Assembly (NCBI GenBank): GCA_965221035.1
Contig: OZ244860.1
Span: 2,976,001 to 3,040,000 of the forward strand
Origin: UBA6522 sp965221035
GTDB lineage: Bacteria; Pseudomonadota; Gammaproteobacteria; Steroidobacterales; Rariloculaceae
DNA length: 64,000 nucleotides
Direction: 5' to 3'
In this document: positions 27,476 through 36,251 of the stretch, piece after piece
How positions within the stretch are numbered: the first letter of the stretch is position 1
Layout: every line of letters begins with the position of its first letter
Position numbers and translations under genes: made by a program
The notes under the pieces: generated by a model
Database searches by the model: none
Seen by the model: the letters and a program-made list of their open reading frames with translations, nothing else
What the model was told of the DNA's origin: nothing

Positions 27476-29836
27476 TTACATCCTGGTCCGGAAACTCACG
27501 CCGATCGTTCGCGGCCGGAGCACGAAAGTCTCCTCACGATCGGTCCAGTCCACAAAGCGGTACGAGTGACCTTCAGTGTCGAAGAGGTTGTTGATGTACA
27601 CGCCGACTTCCCATCGGTCGTTGGCGACGCCGCCGCGGACATGCGCCAGCGTGTATTCGCCGGTCGAAGGCCTGGGGATATTCGGGTCGCCGACGAAATT
27701 TGCGACGATTTCACCTGTGTAGGAAACCTCCCCGCGGACGAATCCGTTCCAGCCGGTGCTGACCGGGAAGTCATATAGTGCGTACCCATGCAACGTGAGG
27801 TCCGGGTGTGCCGGCAGACGATCGCCCGCCAGGGCATTGAGAGTGGGCTGGGTGTCGTCCAGCGTGAAATCCAACCAGGATCCGGAAAAGCCCATCTCGA
27901 GTTGATCGGTCGCCGCGTAGACCATGTCGAACTCGAGCCCATTTCCGGTCGCGGAGGCGATGTTCTGGAAGAACTGCGACCATCCGCAGTTTTCGCCGAC
28001 GACGATAATGCCGACCTGAATGTCGGTCCACACGTTGCGGTAGAAGCCTGCGTTGACGGCCAGGCGCCCATCTGTGGATACCATCTTGGCTCCGGCCTCA
28101 TAGGACCAGAGGCTGTCGGAGGTCACGGGGCCGGGCAGACCGCCAAGCTGGTCGATGGCCAACTGGGTGCAACCTGGCTCAAGGTGAACGGCCTGCCCTC
28201 CGGCCGCCAGGCGAAACCCTTCCGCAGCCCTGGCATAGAGGGTGACGTTGTCGTTAACCAGCAGGGAGAGGTTGCCCATGAAGTTATTGTGAATCTCCTT
28301 GTACTCGGGTTCTTCGCCACTGAAATTGAAGGCGGTGCCTTCACCTTCTGCAACCTGGGCCGTGATGCCATACGACTTCGTGTCGTCTGTTCTTCGATAG
28401 CCGATCGTGCCCGTCAACTGATCGGTGAACTGGTAGTTCAATTCGCCGTAAAGCGCCATTTCACCCTCGTCGATAATCTCGATTTCGCGATAGACGCACT
28501 CTGGATAAGTGCCTTCGGAAACATCGCCCTGGTCCCCGAACGGGTCCATGTGATTCGGTCCGAATGGCAGGAGCGCTCCTTGCCCCGGCTCCGCTGCAGC
28601 AAATCGGTCGCCGCCATTCTGGTAATTTACGTCCAACGAGGCAGTTCCGTCATCGTCAATCGCGTAGCAGTCCTTGAATTCTTCCCAGTTCGTCCGGTCC
28701 GCATAGTACAACCCGACAATCCACTCAAAACGCCCGAAGGCGTCGGGAGCGGAAACCAGGCGAATCTCTTCGGTGAACGAACTGTCATCGCGGCCGCCAT
28801 AGACGACGAGGCGCAGCGGGTCCCACTCGGAGATTCCCCATTCACTGAGCAGCCACGTCCTGTCCTGCTGGTACACGGAAAAGATATCCAACTGCGAGGT
28901 CACGGAAGTGAGTGTCGCCCAGTCGAGATCGGCGTTGGCCGTCAGGGAGAATATCTCGGATTTGGCGGACAATTCCTCGTGCGCCATGTTTGTCTGCTCA
29001 CGGTCCTGCCAGCGCGGGGTAGTGGCTCGCGCCTGTCCGTCTTGGATCAGGTCGTCCTTCATGTACATGGCGGTCAGCGAGAAGTTGTCGGTGGGAGTCC
29101 ACATGAGTGACACCCGTCCGCCGCTCTGGTCCCAGGCCGACTGGTTGTCGTAACCGAATATCGGGTTGCTGTAGATGCCGGAATTTGCAGCGGAGAAACC
29201 GACGATCCGAAGGCCCAGGGTGTCTTCAGCGAGTGGAATGTTGACCATCGCATCGAGGGAGTTGTTGGAGCCGGCATCGCTTGTCTGACTCAGGTCGACA
29301 GCGACATTGGTTTCAAACTCATTGGGATTTGGCTTGTTGGTGATGTAACGGACGGAGCCTGCTATGGATCCGCCGCCATAGAGGGTGCCCTGGGGCCCTC
29401 TGAGCACCTCGACGCGCTGCATGTCGAAGATGCGGGGGTCGAGGTTGGAGAAGTTGCCGGAAACCAGGGTTTCGTCCACATAGACGCCGGTAGCCGCCTT
29501 TTCTTCGGGACTGGTTTCGACCGCGACGCCGCGGATGATCATGTGCTTCTGATATCCGCCGCCGTCGATCAGGCTGAGCGAGGGGATGGAGCGGAAATAG
29601 TTCTCCATGTTGGTCATGCCCAATTGCTCGATCTGATCCTGCCCCACGGCAGAGATCGCCATCGGAACATCCTGCAGGGACATCTCCCGCCTGGTTGCTG
29701 TGACAATGATTTCCTCAAGCATCGCCTCAGAGGCTTCATCGTCCTGGGCCCACACTGATTGTGATGTGCCTGACAAGGCGATGATCGCCATCGATAGCGC
29801 AGTCAAGGTTCGAATAGGGAATCGTATCCTGTTCAT
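27476..29836 (-). CDS. TonB-dependent receptor, island type 1
   Basis: A 786-residue outer-membrane receptor. The signal peptide (about 1-30, ending VWAQ) is followed by a TonB-box-like EEIIVTATRRE, then a plug domain with SLSLIDGGGYQKHMIIRGV and VEVLRGPQGTLYGGGS, and a 22-strand barrel ending FRTRM. Three island receptors (here, 33930, 42358) share GTLxGGGS in the plug, where most relatives have GKNS or RNST, and share the SxxDxGxxxKxxIIRG loop. They probably import one class of substrate. It heads the minus-strand run with paralogues D, C and B downstream and has operator site 4 81 bp upstream. Confidence 0.93.
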   Translation of the reverse strand: MNRIRFPIRTLTALSMAIIALSGTSQSVWAQDDEASEAMLEEIIVTATRREMSLQDVPMAISAVGQDQIEQLGMTNMENYFRSIPSLSLIDGGGYQKHMIIRGVAVETSPEEKAATGVYVDETLVSGNFSNLDPRIFDMQRVEVLRGPQGTLYGGGSIAGSVRYITNKPNPNEFETNVAVDLSQTSDAGSNNSLDAMVNIPLAEDTLGLRIVGFSAANSGIYSNPIFGYDNQSAWDQSGGRVSLMWTPTDNFSLTAMYMKDDLIQDGQARATTPRWQDREQTNMAHEELSAKSEIFSLTANADLDWATLTSVTSQLDIFSVYQQDRTWLLSEWGISEWDPLRLVVYGGRDDSSFTEEIRLVSAPDAFGRFEWIVGLYYADRTNWEEFKDCYAIDDDGTASLDVNYQNGGDRFAAAEPGQGALLPFGPNHMDPFGDQGDVSEGTYPECVYREIEIIDEGEMALYGELNYQFTDQLTGTIGYRRTDDTKSYGITAQVAEGEGTAFNFSGEEPEYKEIHNNFMGNLSLLVNDNVTLYARAAEGFRLAAGGQAVHLEPGCTQLAIDQLGGLPGPVTSDSLWSYEAGAKMVSTDGRLAVNAGFYRNVWTDIQVGIIVVGENCGWSQFFQNIASATGNGLEFDMVYAATDQLEMGFSGSWLDFTLDDTQPTLNALAGDRLPAHPDLTLHGYALYDFPVSTGWNGFVRGEVSYTGEIVANFVGDPNIPRPSTGEYTLAHVRGGVANDRWEVGVYINNLFDTEGHSYRFVDWTDREETFVLRPRTIGVSFRTRM

Positions 29837-29916
29837 CGTTCTCCTCCGTACAATGTCAGGGTTGGGCGGGCGATGCGTTGTTGATGTTGCGTGCGTCCAA
29901 CTGCCCGCCAGTTATT

Positions 29917-29929
29917 GTATATTGTATTC
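29917..29929. promoter_or_regulatory. Island operator site 4 (upstream of TonB receptor 1)
   Basis: GTATATTGTATTC, whose reverse complement runs GAATACAATATACAAT and is an almost ideal match to the island consensus. It lies 81 bp before the TonB receptor start and about 75 bp beyond the end of the neighbouring M24 gene. Confidence 0.72.
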
Positions 29930-30005
29930 GTTGTACGGTAAACACAAAGACAGACAGACGCAGGGTGGCGTAGATGTAGTGACTTGATCATGTTCGTATT
30001 TCCGA

Positions 30006-31346
30006 TCAGCGAATAATGAGCACCTTCTCCTGGGGCGGATACAGCCACTCGATGCCCCGCTCCGTGACCACCACGTTTTCCTCGACGTTTACTGGTATCT
30101 TGACGCCATTCCACTCCTCTGCCGGCGTGAAGACTATGAACTCGAGCGACAGGATCAGATCAGGCCGGACCATGTATTTGGTTCTCTCCGGAAAGATTTC
30201 GAACAGGTTGGCAGCCATGTCGTGGCCGATGTTGCCGGCCGCGTGCATGCCCACGTTCACCTCGATGCCCTGGACATCGCTGGCCCGCTCCGCCTCCGTA
30301 TAGACATACCCGGCGTCACGGATGATCTGCTTGAGTTCGTCCAGTTGCTCGCGCCCGGTGCGGCCGGGTCTTACAAACTTGCGAATGATCTCCCGCACCT
30401 TCTTCGATTCGTTGAAAGCGTTGAGTACACCCGGCGGAACCTCCGTCTCGCCTTCCCGGAGCACGTACGCAAAACGCTTGAGGTCGGTGGTGAAATTGTT
30501 GCGATCGGCGCCCCAATCGATCTGCAGGATGTCGCCGCGCTGGATGACTCGCTCCGTATTGCCGATCTCACCCCCGTCCGGAAGGTGTGTATAGGTCGTG
30601 GGATACCAGGCGCGAAGCAGTCCCATGGTCGCCGCCTGCTCCTCCAGCCATCGCGAGACGTCGTTGTGCGTGGTCATGCCCGGGGTGATGACCTCATTGG
30701 ACAGGGCCCGCTCCTCAAGCAGCGCAGTTATGGCGCCGATCTTTGCGAACTCGATGATCTCGCTCGCCACACGCTCCCCGTGAAAATCCGCGATCAGATG
30801 CTGGGCTGAGACGAAGCGATCCGCAAAAACCGGTCCCAGTTCGCTCTCAAGGAACATGAAATCCGTGAGCGTCAGCCCATCGGCAACATGCAGTCCTTCG
30901 GATTCGTAGGGAACCGCCAGGTAGTTAAGCCCGATCACCTGGGGATCCCGCTCCTCGACGATGGCCTGCAGTTCATCCATGTCGCCGAAGTAGTCGTAGG
31001 CGCCACACTCCTCGGCCAGATCGGTCTCGCCGCCCAACTGGATGCGCTCGATTCGATCACCCCCGTTGTCGTAAAACACGTAGATGATCTGGCCGTTGAC
31101 CGTGGCGATCCCGAAGTCTCTGGCCATGGGCTGGGTGCCGCGGCCCCGGTCGGTGACAATCCACATGTCGATGCCGCTGCGGCGCATGGCGCCGGGCAGT
31201 ACGTAGTCGAACTTGTCGTGACGGATCATGCAGGAGGTCCGCCACTGCCAGCGCGAGCTTTCCAGGGCGGTATTCTGGGCGCTGGCGCCCGCAGACGCGC
31301 AGCAAAGACAGGCGGAGAGAAAAGCCAAAAATATGGGTGCGCGCAT
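30006..31346 (-). CDS. Secreted M24-superfamily protein, paralogue E (acidic metal ligands intact)
   Basis: A 446-residue protein with a signal peptide (MRAPIFLAFLSACLCCASAG). It is the only island paralogue that keeps the M24 metal aspartates: the ligand region reads GDILQIDWGADRNNFTTDLK, fitting the IDxG...TD pattern. Two downstream Glu positions are present in ILSLEFIVFTP and VNVEENVVVTERG. The His site reads GMHAAGNIGHD, so the exact histidine ligand is unclear. It is the best candidate for an active M24 hydrolase. Start ATG 31346 has GGAG upstream and places the signal peptide correctly. Operator site 5 lies 48 bp upstream, shared with the divergent MFS gene. Confidence 0.88.
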   Translation of the reverse strand: MRAPIFLAFLSACLCCASAGASAQNTALESSRWQWRTSCMIRHDKFDYVLPGAMRRSGIDMWIVTDRGRGTQPMARDFGIATVNGQIIYVFYDNGGDRIERIQLGGETDLAEECGAYDYFGDMDELQAIVEERDPQVIGLNYLAVPYESEGLHVADGLTLTDFMFLESELGPVFADRFVSAQHLIADFHGERVASEIIEFAKIGAITALLEERALSNEVITPGMTTHNDVSRWLEEQAATMGLLRAWYPTTYTHLPDGGEIGNTERVIQRGDILQIDWGADRNNFTTDLKRFAYVLREGETEVPPGVLNAFNESKKVREIIRKFVRPGRTGREQLDELKQIIRDAGYVYTEAERASDVQGIEVNVGMHAAGNIGHDMAANLFEIFPERTKYMVRPDLILSLEFIVFTPAEEWNGVKIPVNVEENVVVTERGIEWLYPPQEKVLIIR

Positions 31347-31393
31347 GTATATGCTCCATTTATCCGCAACGACGGTTCCCCTTGCGGGACTCC

Positions 31394-31406
31394 ATATACA
31401 ATATAC
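31394..31406. promoter_or_regulatory. Island operator site 5 (between M24 paralogue E and MFS gene)
   Basis: ATATACAATATAC followed by AAT, matching the consensus including the ACAAT flank. It lies between the divergent starts at 31346 and 31440, close enough to overlap either promoter. Confidence 0.7.
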
Positions 31407-31439
31407 AATGCCTGCACGGTTGGCTGGAGCGAACGGATT

Positions 31440-32600
31440 TTGGGCAATCTTAGGCGCCATCGGGAACGTGCAATCGTCGCGTTCGGCATCTTCGCCGCCC
31501 TGTGGGGTGTCGGCAACATGTCCTTTTTCACGATGCCGCACCTGATCGAGGGACTTGTTTCAGGGGAAATGGGCCTCAGCGAAAGCCGGGCGGGGCTTGT
31601 GGGAACCATCGAGCTGATGTGCCTGGCGGGAACGATCATCGTGCTGTCGCCGCGCATGGGAAACATTGTCAGGCGTCGGCTTGCACTGATCGGCATGTTG
31701 ATCGCGGCGGCAGGATTCTGCGCCTCGTCGCTGTTCGACCAGATACCGTTGATCATCGCCTGCAGGGTCGTGGCGGGCATCGGCGCCGGTTGCGCGATGG
31801 CGGCGGCCAACGCCGCGATCGCGTCGCTGGATGAACCCGAGCAGGTCTACGCGTGGACGTTCATTCTCGGTGCGCCCGTTCAAGCCGTCCTGATCTCCGT
31901 AATGCCGTTCTTCGTCGCATCCGGTGGCCACTCGGGCGCCTATGCCTACCAGGCAACCTGGGCCCTGGGCTTCATTGCCCTTGCCTTGTTCCTGTTCCCC
32001 AGGGACGTGGAGGCGGACGAGACGACGGTACGGGAAAAGTGGGTTCCGAAATTTCTCGAGATCGTGATGATCGCCGCGATATTCCTGTTCCTGATTGGCG
32101 ATGGGGGTACCTGGTCGTTTGCCGAGCGTGTCGCTATTTCAATCGGCATCGACATCCATACGTATGGACGGGTTCTGGGCGTGGCCGTGCTCATGGTCCC
32201 GCTCGGCGCGGCGCTGGCGTCGGCGGTCGGCATGCGGTTTGGCCGATACTGGCCGCTCGTCCTAGGGCTGTGCGGGATGGCAGCTTCGGTATACGTGCTG
32301 ACGCATACGGCTGTGCAAACTGTCCTGATGGGCGCGCAACTGTCCTATAATTTCCTCTATGCATTCGCACTGCCGTTCGTTTACGGCACCGCGGCAGCCA
32401 TGGATCCCAAGGGCCGCGTCATCGTTGCCGCCATGGGCGTTGGCCTGGTTGGCGGTGCCTCCGCCCCGTTCCTCAGCGGAGTGCTGTCCGAGACGACTGG
32501 CACATACGGAACGCTGGGTAACGTATACGGCGGCATTTTCCTGATCGTTCTCGTGCTCACAGTCCTTGTGAACCGCACTCTCCCGCCACCTGAATCCTGA
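31440..32600 (+). CDS. MFS transporter
   Basis: A 386-residue carrier with 12 hydrophobic spans, beginning near LGNLRRHRERAIVAFGIF. The family is seen in the charged loop after helix 2 (SPRMGNIVRRRLAL) and in the VAGIGAGCAMAAANAA helix. The frame is open far upstream, across the M24 gene on the other strand, so a start inside the intergenic region is needed. TTG 31440 with GGAG 11 bases upstream is the best I can find and is uncertain. It is followed 7 bp later by the MDR oxidoreductase and is divergent from M24 paralogue E. It probably takes up or expels a small molecule produced by that enzyme. Confidence 0.82.
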   Translation: MGNLRRHRERAIVAFGIFAALWGVGNMSFFTMPHLIEGLVSGEMGLSESRAGLVGTIELMCLAGTIIVLSPRMGNIVRRRLALIGMLIAAAGFCASSLFDQIPLIIACRVVAGIGAGCAMAAANAAIASLDEPEQVYAWTFILGAPVQAVLISVMPFFVASGGHSGAYAYQATWALGFIALALFLFPRDVEADETTVREKWVPKFLEIVMIAAIFLFLIGDGGTWSFAERVAISIGIDIHTYGRVLGVAVLMVPLGAALASAVGMRFGRYWPLVLGLCGMAASVYVLTHTAVQTVLMGAQLSYNFLYAFALPFVYGTAAAMDPKGRVIVAAMGVGLVGGASAPFLSGVLSETTGTYGTLGNVYGGIFLIVLVLTVLVNRTLPPPES

Positions 32601-32607
32601 TCGAATC

Positions 32608-33606
32608 ATGAGAAAGGCGATGATGCGCTCGTTCGGGCCTCCGGACGTTCTGGCATTGGTCGAGGCGGAAATTCCCCGTCCCAAGCCTCATGAAGTGCTG
32701 GTCAGGGTGACTTCCATCGGGATGAATCGCTCCGACGTGGATTGCCGGCAGGGCATTTACCCAGTCAAACCCCGCCTGCCGAGCGGAATCGGCTGGGAGG
32801 CGGGCGGCATCGTTGAGCTAGGGGACGAGAATTCCACCTTCAAGGTGGGCGACCGCGTGAGTTCGCTGCCCTGTTCGAAATTCGTCGACGTTACCGACTA
32901 CGGGAGGACTGCCGATTACTTCGTTGCCAACGCGGATTGGCTGACGAATACGCCGGACAGTGTCTCCGACCGCGATGCGGGCGCCATCTGGATCAACTAC
33001 CTGACCGCCTACGGGGCGCTCGCGGATGTGGGCAAACTCGAACAGGGCGAAACGATCGTCATCTCCGCGGCATCGGGTGCCACGGGCATCGCGGCCATGC
33101 AGATTGCGAATCTGACCGGAGGCCGGATCATCGCGACCACCCGGTCAGACGACAAGTGTGACCGATTGCTGGACGCCGGCGCCGATCACGTCATAAATAC
33201 CCGCACGGAAGACTACATCGGCCGTGTGAAGGCGCTGACGGGAGGCCGGGGCGCGGACTTCATTTTCGACCCGATCACCGGACCCTTCGTCGCTCGGCAC
33301 CTCGAAGCCGCAAGGCGAAACGGCCGTGTGCTGATCTACGGCGTGCTCACGCATCCCGAGTTCGCCAGTTTCGACCCCGATGTCCTAATCAACAAGCACG
33401 TTACGCTACGGGGATATACCGTGGATGATCCTTATCTGACCGACCGGTCAGCCCTGAAAAGGGCAATCCGGGTCATTTCCGAACACTTCAACGAAGGCAG
33501 GCTTCGCCCCGTCATTTGCAGGAGATTCCCTCTGGAGCAAGTGGTCAAGGCGCACGAGTATTTGGAATGCGGCCGGCAGTTCGGCAAGATCCTGATCAAT
33601 CCCTAG
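32608..33606 (+). CDS. MDR-family oxidoreductase (quinone oxidoreductase-like, zinc-free)
   Basis: A 332-residue medium-chain dehydrogenase/reductase. The GroES-like N-domain is followed by a Rossmann domain with SAASGATGIAAMQIA as the nucleotide loop. The catalytic-zinc Cys and the GHE motif of alcohol dehydrogenases are absent (GWEAGG at that site), so it is of the NADPH quinone oxidoreductase or enoyl reductase type. It lies 7 bp after the MFS gene on the same strand. It probably reduces an activated double bond or quinone formed in the pathway; the substrate is unknown. Confidence 0.88.
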   Translation: MRKAMMRSFGPPDVLALVEAEIPRPKPHEVLVRVTSIGMNRSDVDCRQGIYPVKPRLPSGIGWEAGGIVELGDENSTFKVGDRVSSLPCSKFVDVTDYGRTADYFVANADWLTNTPDSVSDRDAGAIWINYLTAYGALADVGKLEQGETIVISAASGATGIAAMQIANLTGGRIIATTRSDDKCDRLLDAGADHVINTRTEDYIGRVKALTGGRGADFIFDPITGPFVARHLEAARRNGRVLIYGVLTHPEFASFDPDVLINKHVTLRGYTVDDPYLTDRSALKRAIRVISEHFNEGRLRPVICRRFPLEQVVKAHEYLECGRQFGKILINP

Positions 33607-33929
33607 TCGCATTCCCGAATCGGTAAACGTCCCGCCACCCATCCTTCGGCGATTAGAACTGACGCTTGGCAAGGCGATTGCGATCCATTTCCAGGATTGT
33701 TGCGTACTCCGCGAACTGGACGGGTCTTGTGTGACTCCCACAATACGCGAAATCATCTTCCAACGTCGCAATCATCGGGTCACAAGTGTAGCAACAGCGC
33801 GACAGGATTGTCGTATATTTTCGAGTGAATATAGTATACAATCCATTGGTCTTGTGAACCGGCTCGCCGGCATTGTGGCTGCCGCCAAAACAAGCCGGAT
33901 TGAGAATACATATTGCGAGGGGAACGACA
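33607..33929. other. Non-coding region upstream of TonB receptor 2
   Basis: A 323-bp gap between the MDR gene and the receptor. I see no credible gene in it. It becomes AT-rich towards the receptor and contains operator site 6, an extra half-site (GTATAT, about 33813), and a GAGGGG ribosome site just before the receptor ATG. Confidence 0.6.
33827..33839. promoter_or_regulatory. Island operator site 6 (upstream of TonB receptor 2)
   Basis: GAATATAGTATAC followed by AAT, a near-perfect match to the shared consensus, 90 bp before the receptor start. Confidence 0.75.
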
Positions 33930-36251
33930 ATGTATCGAACTGCAAACAAGGACTGCTCCTGGATGTTGCTGGTACTGAGCGCGGTTACGCTTGGCTCCGG
34001 AATCGTGATCGCCCAGGAATCGGAGGAAGGCTCGGCAGTCCTCGAAGAAATTATCGTGACAGCGGAAAGGCGTGAACAGGCCCTGAGCGACGTCCCGATG
34101 GCTATCGCGGCTTTCGGACAGGAAATGATCGAGAATCGGGGCTACACGAACCTGGAAAGTTTCTTCCGGCAAGTCCCGTCGGTTTCCCTGCTTGACGGTG
34201 GGGCGCAGCGTAAACAGGTGATTATCCGCGGCATCGCCATCGACGCAGGCGTACGGGCCGGAGGCCTGAGTTCCTCCTACGTGGACGAGACCCTGGTCAC
34301 GGGCGGCAGTTTCCCTCTCGACCCGCGCATGTTCGACATGCAGCGAGTCGAGGTGCTCAAGGGTCCCCAGGGCACGCTGTACGGTGGTGGATCGATTTCC
34401 GGTTCGGTGCGCTATATCACGAACAAGCCGAATGCCGACGAGTTCCAGGCCAATGTCGCATTTGACACCTCGAGAACGCAGGGTTCGGACCAGGGTTACT
34501 CGTTCGACGCGATGGTCAACATTCCGCTGGTAGAGAATGTATTGGCATTTCGGGCCGTTGCCTTCACCGCTGATAACGCAGGCTACTATGACAATCCGTA
34601 CCTGGGCCTGACCAGCCAGGGTCAGTTCGACCAGTCAGGTGGCCGGCTGATGCTGCAATGGACACCCACCGACACCTTCACGGCGACCGCCACCTATTTC
34701 CAGGACAACACCTTCCAGGACGGCTGGTACCGGGCCACCGGCGAGGATTGGGCGGCGCGGGAACAGGTCAACCGCTTGCAGGAGGTTCTTACGGCCGAGG
34801 CCGATATACTGGCACTCAACCTTGAATGGGATGTCGGCTGGGCGACCATCACGTCCGCAACCGCGAATCTCGACTTCTACAGCTATCGCAAGGTTGACAG
34901 GACGTTTCTCGGGATCGACCAGTTTTGGGACGACGCCCGGCTGACGGTGCTTGACGATACCTGGGACGAAACCCTTTCCGAAGAGTTGCGTATCGTGTCC
35001 GCTCCCGACCAGTTCGGAAACTTCGACTGGATCGCCGGGATCTTTTACTCGGACCTCGACACTTACGTCGAAGTCGGCGACTACATCGGAATCGGTGACC
35101 GCTACGACCAGAACAATGCCGGCGACCGTTTCGCGGCAGCGGCGCCTCATCAGGAATATGTGACTCCGTTTCCCGAGGGTTACGTTTCCCCGTTCGGGCT
35201 GTCCGAAGTCCCTGGCACCTATCCCGACATGATCTATCGGGAAGTAGCGACCAGCCCCCAGGAACAGGTGGCGTTCTTCGGAGAATTGACCTACAACTTC
35301 ACCGACGATTTTTCGGCGACGGTCGGGGTGCGCGATACAAGCACCACCACGAGCAGCTCCTTCGTTAACCAGGTTGCCGACGCCTGGCCCGATCCTGTTT
35401 TTTCCGAGACGGTTGTCACTCCGGAGTACACGGAACCGCATACCAACTACATGCTGAACCTGGTGTACAACGTCAACGATGACGTCATGATATTCGGTCG
35501 TGCCGCGGAGGGATTCCGGGTGGGGACCGGGGGAGCGAATCCGGTTGTTCAGCCCAGTTGCCAAGAGCTGGCACGACAAGTACTGGGCTTCACGCCCGGC
35601 CCGGTTGCCTCCGACTCGATGTGGGCGTACGAAGTGGGTACCAAGGCGACACTGGCCGACGGCCGCATGTTGATCAATGCCGGCCTTTACCGAAATGAGT
35701 GGACAGACCTGCAAGTGAACATCAGACTCCAGGGCGACGCGACTTGCAGCATCGGCTTCCCGCAGAACCTCGCGGCCGCGACCGGGAACGGCGGTGAATT
35801 TTCACTGGATTACCTGGTTTCCGATCAACTGCAGGTCGGACTCTCGGGAAGCTTTGTCGACTTTACGGTCGATGCCGGCGCCGAGTTCCTTGGCGCAAAC
35901 GTCGGCGACCGCTTGCCGAGTCATCCGGACGTTACGCTGAGCGGCAATTTCGATTACAGCTTCCCGTTCGTCGCGGGCTGGGAGGGGTTTGCCAGAGGAG
36001 AAATGAACTATATCGGCGAAATGGTCGGTGATTTTGTCGGCCCCGGCCAAGAGCGCATTACATTCGGTAAATACACCGTAGCCAACCTCCGTTTTGGCGC
36101 AACCGACGGCCAGTGGGAATGGACGCTGTACGCCAACAACCTGTTCAACTCGGACGGACTGACATTCCAGTTCAGGGACAGGAGGAATCGAGTTGAGTCC
36201 GTGGTGATCAGACCGTTTACGCTCGGCGTCAATGTCCGCACACGATTCTAG
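33930..36251 (+). CDS. TonB-dependent receptor, island type 2
   Basis: A 773-residue outer-membrane receptor. The signal peptide (MLLVLSAVTLGSGIVIAQ) is followed by EEIIVTAERRE, a plug with SVSLLDGGAQRKQVIIRGI and VEVLKGPQGTLYGGGS, and a barrel ending VNVRTRF. It is very similar in plug sequence to the receptor at 27476. Start ATG 33930 has GAGGGG upstream. The last 20 bp overlap the start of M24 paralogue F, so receptor and M24 protein are produced together, as in the minus-strand run. It probably binds the peptide or amide that the M24 protein handles. Confidence 0.93.
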   Translation: MYRTANKDCSWMLLVLSAVTLGSGIVIAQESEEGSAVLEEIIVTAERREQALSDVPMAIAAFGQEMIENRGYTNLESFFRQVPSVSLLDGGAQRKQVIIRGIAIDAGVRAGGLSSSYVDETLVTGGSFPLDPRMFDMQRVEVLKGPQGTLYGGGSISGSVRYITNKPNADEFQANVAFDTSRTQGSDQGYSFDAMVNIPLVENVLAFRAVAFTADNAGYYDNPYLGLTSQGQFDQSGGRLMLQWTPTDTFTATATYFQDNTFQDGWYRATGEDWAAREQVNRLQEVLTAEADILALNLEWDVGWATITSATANLDFYSYRKVDRTFLGIDQFWDDARLTVLDDTWDETLSEELRIVSAPDQFGNFDWIAGIFYSDLDTYVEVGDYIGIGDRYDQNNAGDRFAAAAPHQEYVTPFPEGYVSPFGLSEVPGTYPDMIYREVATSPQEQVAFFGELTYNFTDDFSATVGVRDTSTTTSSSFVNQVADAWPDPVFSETVVTPEYTEPHTNYMLNLVYNVNDDVMIFGRAAEGFRVGTGGANPVVQPSCQELARQVLGFTPGPVASDSMWAYEVGTKATLADGRMLINAGLYRNEWTDLQVNIRLQGDATCSIGFPQNLAAATGNGGEFSLDYLVSDQLQVGLSGSFVDFTVDAGAEFLGANVGDRLPSHPDVTLSGNFDYSFPFVAGWEGFARGEMNYIGEMVGDFVGPGQERITFGKYTVANLRFGATDGQWEWTLYANNLFNSDGLTFQFRDRRNRVESVVIRPFTLGVNVRTRF

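Noticed and set aside
30888..31439. Upstream extension of the MFS gene at 31440 across the M24 gene
   Set aside because: The extension reads antisense through M24 paralogue E and through the operator; MFS homology starts only near GNLRRHRERA.
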